From Lachnospiraceae bacterium (GTDB taxonomy: Bacteria; Bacillota_A; Clostridia; Lachnospirales; Lachnospiraceae), in the NCBI GenBank assembly GCA_004556565.1, contig SFGN01000119.1:1-7301 (forward strand): a DNA stretch of 7,301 nucleotides, read 5' to 3'. The notes below the pieces were generated by a model. That model did not search any database. It worked only from the letters and a program-made list of their open reading frames with translations, and was not told the origin of the DNA. The translations under genes and the position numbers were made by a program. Positions 6,058-7,301 of the stretch are shown here, piece by piece (the stretch's first letter is position 1; every line of letters starts with the position of its first letter).

Positions 6058-7248
6058 ATGTCCGAAAAGATTGTACAGCTAAATGAGGAAGTAATCAAGG
6101 GGCAACTGAAAGAATTGGTTCGCGGCAGCGTGGAAGAAACGCTGAATGAACTGCTGGAGCAGGAGGCCGAGCAGTTGACCCAAGCTGCCCGCTATGAGCG
6201 CAGCGAGGCCCGTCGGGGCTACCGCAGCGGCCACTACGACCGGAACCTCACCACCACTTCTGGAGACGTCACACTCCATGTACCACGCCTTAAAGGTGTT
6301 CCCTTTGAGACAGCCATCATTGAGCGGTATCGCCGCCGGGAGAGCAGTGTAGAGGAAGCGCTCATTGAGATGTACCTTGCCGGTGTTTCTGTGCGTCGTG
6401 TGGAGGATATTACCGAGGCCCTGTGGGGTACCAAGGTGTCTCCCTCCACCATCAGCGAGCTTAACAAAAAGGCCTATGTTCATATTGAAGATTGGCGCAA
6501 CCGCCCTTTGCAGGGCGGCAAATATCCGTATGTCTATGTGGATGGCATCTACCTGCGGCGCAACTGGGGCGGAGAGTACGAAAATGTTGCGATTTTGGTG
6601 GCAATCGCGGTGAATGAGGACGGATACCGCGAAGTTTTAGGTGCTGCCGAGGGCATGAAAGAAGACAAGGCCAGTTGGGTCAGCTTCTTCCAGTGGCTCA
6701 AGGGCCGCGGCCTGGACGGCGTGAAACTCATTGTCGGAGATAAGTGCCTGGGTATGCTGGAAGCAGTGGGAGAAGTATTCCCTGATGCCAAATACCAGCG
6801 CTGCACCGTTCATTTCTACCGCAATGTGTTCTCTGTTGTTCCTCGCTCCAAGGTAAAGCTGGTAGCCAAGATGCTCAAGGCGATCCACGCTCAGGAGAGC
6901 AAGAAAGCTGCTCGAGAAAAGGCTAAAGCGGTTGTCGCTGAGCTGAACGCCATGAAGTTGAAAGAGGCCGCTAAAAAGGTGGAGGATGGCATTGAGGAAA
7001 CGCTGACCTACTGCGACTTCCCCTCTGAGCATTGGATGCGGATCCGCACCAACAATGTGATTGAGCGACTGAACCGGGAGATTCGCCGCAGGACAAGGGT
7101 GGTCGGCTGCTTTCCGGACGGCAATTCAGCTTTGATGCTGGTCTGTGCCCGGCTGCGTCATGTGGCTGGCACACAGTGGGGCAACAAAAAGTACATGAAC
7201 ATGAAGCACTTAGAGACGGCTTTGGAAGACACCTCTATTGCTGGCTGA
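6058..7248 (+). CDS. IS256-family (Mutator-type) DDE transposase
   Basis: This 396-residue protein is full length for the family, which is usually near 390-420. It cuts and joins the IS ends through a DDE active site. D162 lies in YVYVDGIYLRR, D228 in LIVGDKCLGM, and E336 in NNVIERLNREIRRRTRVVG. The family C-x2-H element is CTVH (249-252). The N-terminal third (EEALIEMYLAGVSVRRVEDI, then TKVSPSTISELN) is the DNA-binding region for the terminal repeats. No frameshift or stop interrupts it, so it appears functional. The central D context, GDKCLGM, differs from the more usual SDxxxG, but the Asp is kept. ATG 6058 is preferred because AAAGGAG precedes it. An in-frame ATG at 6007 would add 17 residues and falls upstream of the predicted transcription start. 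Codon use is GC-rich compared with the neighbours. Confidence 0.93.
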   Translation: MSEKIVQLNEEVIKGQLKELVRGSVEETLNELLEQEAEQLTQAARYERSEARRGYRSGHYDRNLTTTSGDVTLHVPRLKGVPFETAIIERYRRRESSVEEALIEMYLAGVSVRRVEDITEALWGTKVSPSTISELNKKAYVHIEDWRNRPLQGGKYPYVYVDGIYLRRNWGGEYENVAILVAIAVNEDGYREVLGAAEGMKEDKASWVSFFQWLKGRGLDGVKLIVGDKCLGMLEAVGEVFPDAKYQRCTVHFYRNVFSVVPRSKVKLVAKMLKAIHAQESKKAAREKAKAVVAELNAMKLKEAAKKVEDGIEETLTYCDFPSEHWMRIRTNNVIERLNREIRRRTRVVGCFPDGNSALMLVCARLRHVAGTQWGNKKYMNMKHLETALEDTSIAG

Positions 7249-7261
7249 CCTCATTCGGCCG

Positions 7262-7272
7262 GAGTCTGCAAA
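7262..7272 (-). repeat. IS subterminal inverted repeat, right copy
   Basis: GAGTCTGCAAA on the plus strand is the partner of 5989-5999. It begins 14 bases after the transposase stop and could be part of the transposase binding site. Confidence 0.6.
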
Positions 7273-7301
7273 TAAATTTGCGCATAACTCTTGACACTAC
7301 C
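7273..7301 (-). repeat. IS right terminal inverted repeat
   Basis: Read on the minus strand it begins GGTAGTGTCAAGAG and ends with the 12-mer shared with the left end. The window terminates exactly at this likely tip. Confidence 0.65.

Larger units (their letters stand above)
5982..6062 (+). promoter_or_regulatory. Inverted repeat able to sequester the transposase start codon
   Basis: GACATAGTTTGC at 5982-5993 is the exact reverse complement of GCAAACTATGTC at 6051-6062, which contains the ATG at 6058. In a transcript entering from upstream the two arms could pair and block initiation. A transcript starting near 6015 would lack the first arm. IS10 and IS50 are known to limit expression from read-through transcripts in this way; applying it here is inference. 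Confidence 0.5.
5938..7301 (+). mobile_element. IS256-family insertion sequence, about 1.36 kb
   Basis: A single transposase gene is flanked by related ends. TGCGCAAATTTA at 5955-5966 is repeated inverted at 7273-7284. Both blocks lie 18-29 bases from the proposed tips, 5938 on the left and 7301 on the right. A second inverted pair, TTTGCAGACTC, is at 5989-5999 and 7262-7272. The outer 17 bases match only partly, as is common in IS256 elements. The left tip could also be 5943, where GGTA begins. Length and single-ORF layout fit the family. The target duplication cannot be checked because the window stops at the right tip. The element is clearly more GC-rich than the host genes, a sign of separate origin. 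Confidence 0.8.

Noticed and set aside
6079..7174. Several minus-strand and alternate-frame ORFs inside the transposase gene
   Set aside because: High-GC genes commonly give such overlapping frames; the DDE transposase explains the region.
1..7301. CRISPR array, tRNA, rRNA or riboswitch
   Set aside because: I saw no regularly spaced long repeats, no cloverleaf-like segment and no noncoding stretch long enough; the longest gap without a gene is about 213 bases, before the transposase.

Overview
The window looks like a piece of accessory chromosome from a low-to-mid-GC Gram-positive anaerobe, most likely a gut-type Clostridia. The reasons are AT-rich genes, GGAG/GAGG-type ribosome binding sites at the upright distances expected in Firmicutes, and the protein families present. 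No housekeeping gene is present to fix the taxonomy, so this assignment is an inference.

Layout, all on the + strand. (1) 2-718: the C-terminal part of an AAA ATPase with a DUF4143 domain, cut by the window edge. (2) 718-1335: a compact Fic-domain AMP-transferase-like protein whose start codon overlaps the stop of gene 1 by one base. It carries the complete catalytic motif and a C-terminal SxxxEG self-inhibition motif. (3) About 1336-1564: a winged-helix fragment without a credible start, probably the tail of a lost ATP-binding regulator. Its beginning overlaps a perfect 23-bp palindrome plus a further direct half-site. (4) 1589-2494: an Mrr-type restriction endonuclease gene interrupted by one in-frame TAG at 2315. 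(5) 2539-5844: an intact 1101-residue protein joining an N-terminal DUF4365 nuclease-like domain to a C-terminal superfamily 1 helicase. (6) About 5938-7301: an IS256-family insertion sequence, visibly more GC-rich than the rest, whose right tip coincides with the last base of the window.

Read together, 1-5844 has the character of a defence or mobile-element-conflict island. Three different PD-(D/E)XK-like nuclease families (DUF4143, Mrr, DUF4365) and a Fic toxin-type enzyme lie in a row, with decay in the middle and an insertion sequence at the edge. The most interesting intact gene is the nuclease-helicase fusion. It lies 44 bp behind the broken Mrr gene and may once have formed an operon with it, or may work alone.

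The IS leader holds a second point of interest. A 12-bp inverted repeat covers the transposase start codon, and a plausible extended -10 promoter lies between its two arms. This arrangement would silence read-through transcripts while leaving native ones translatable.
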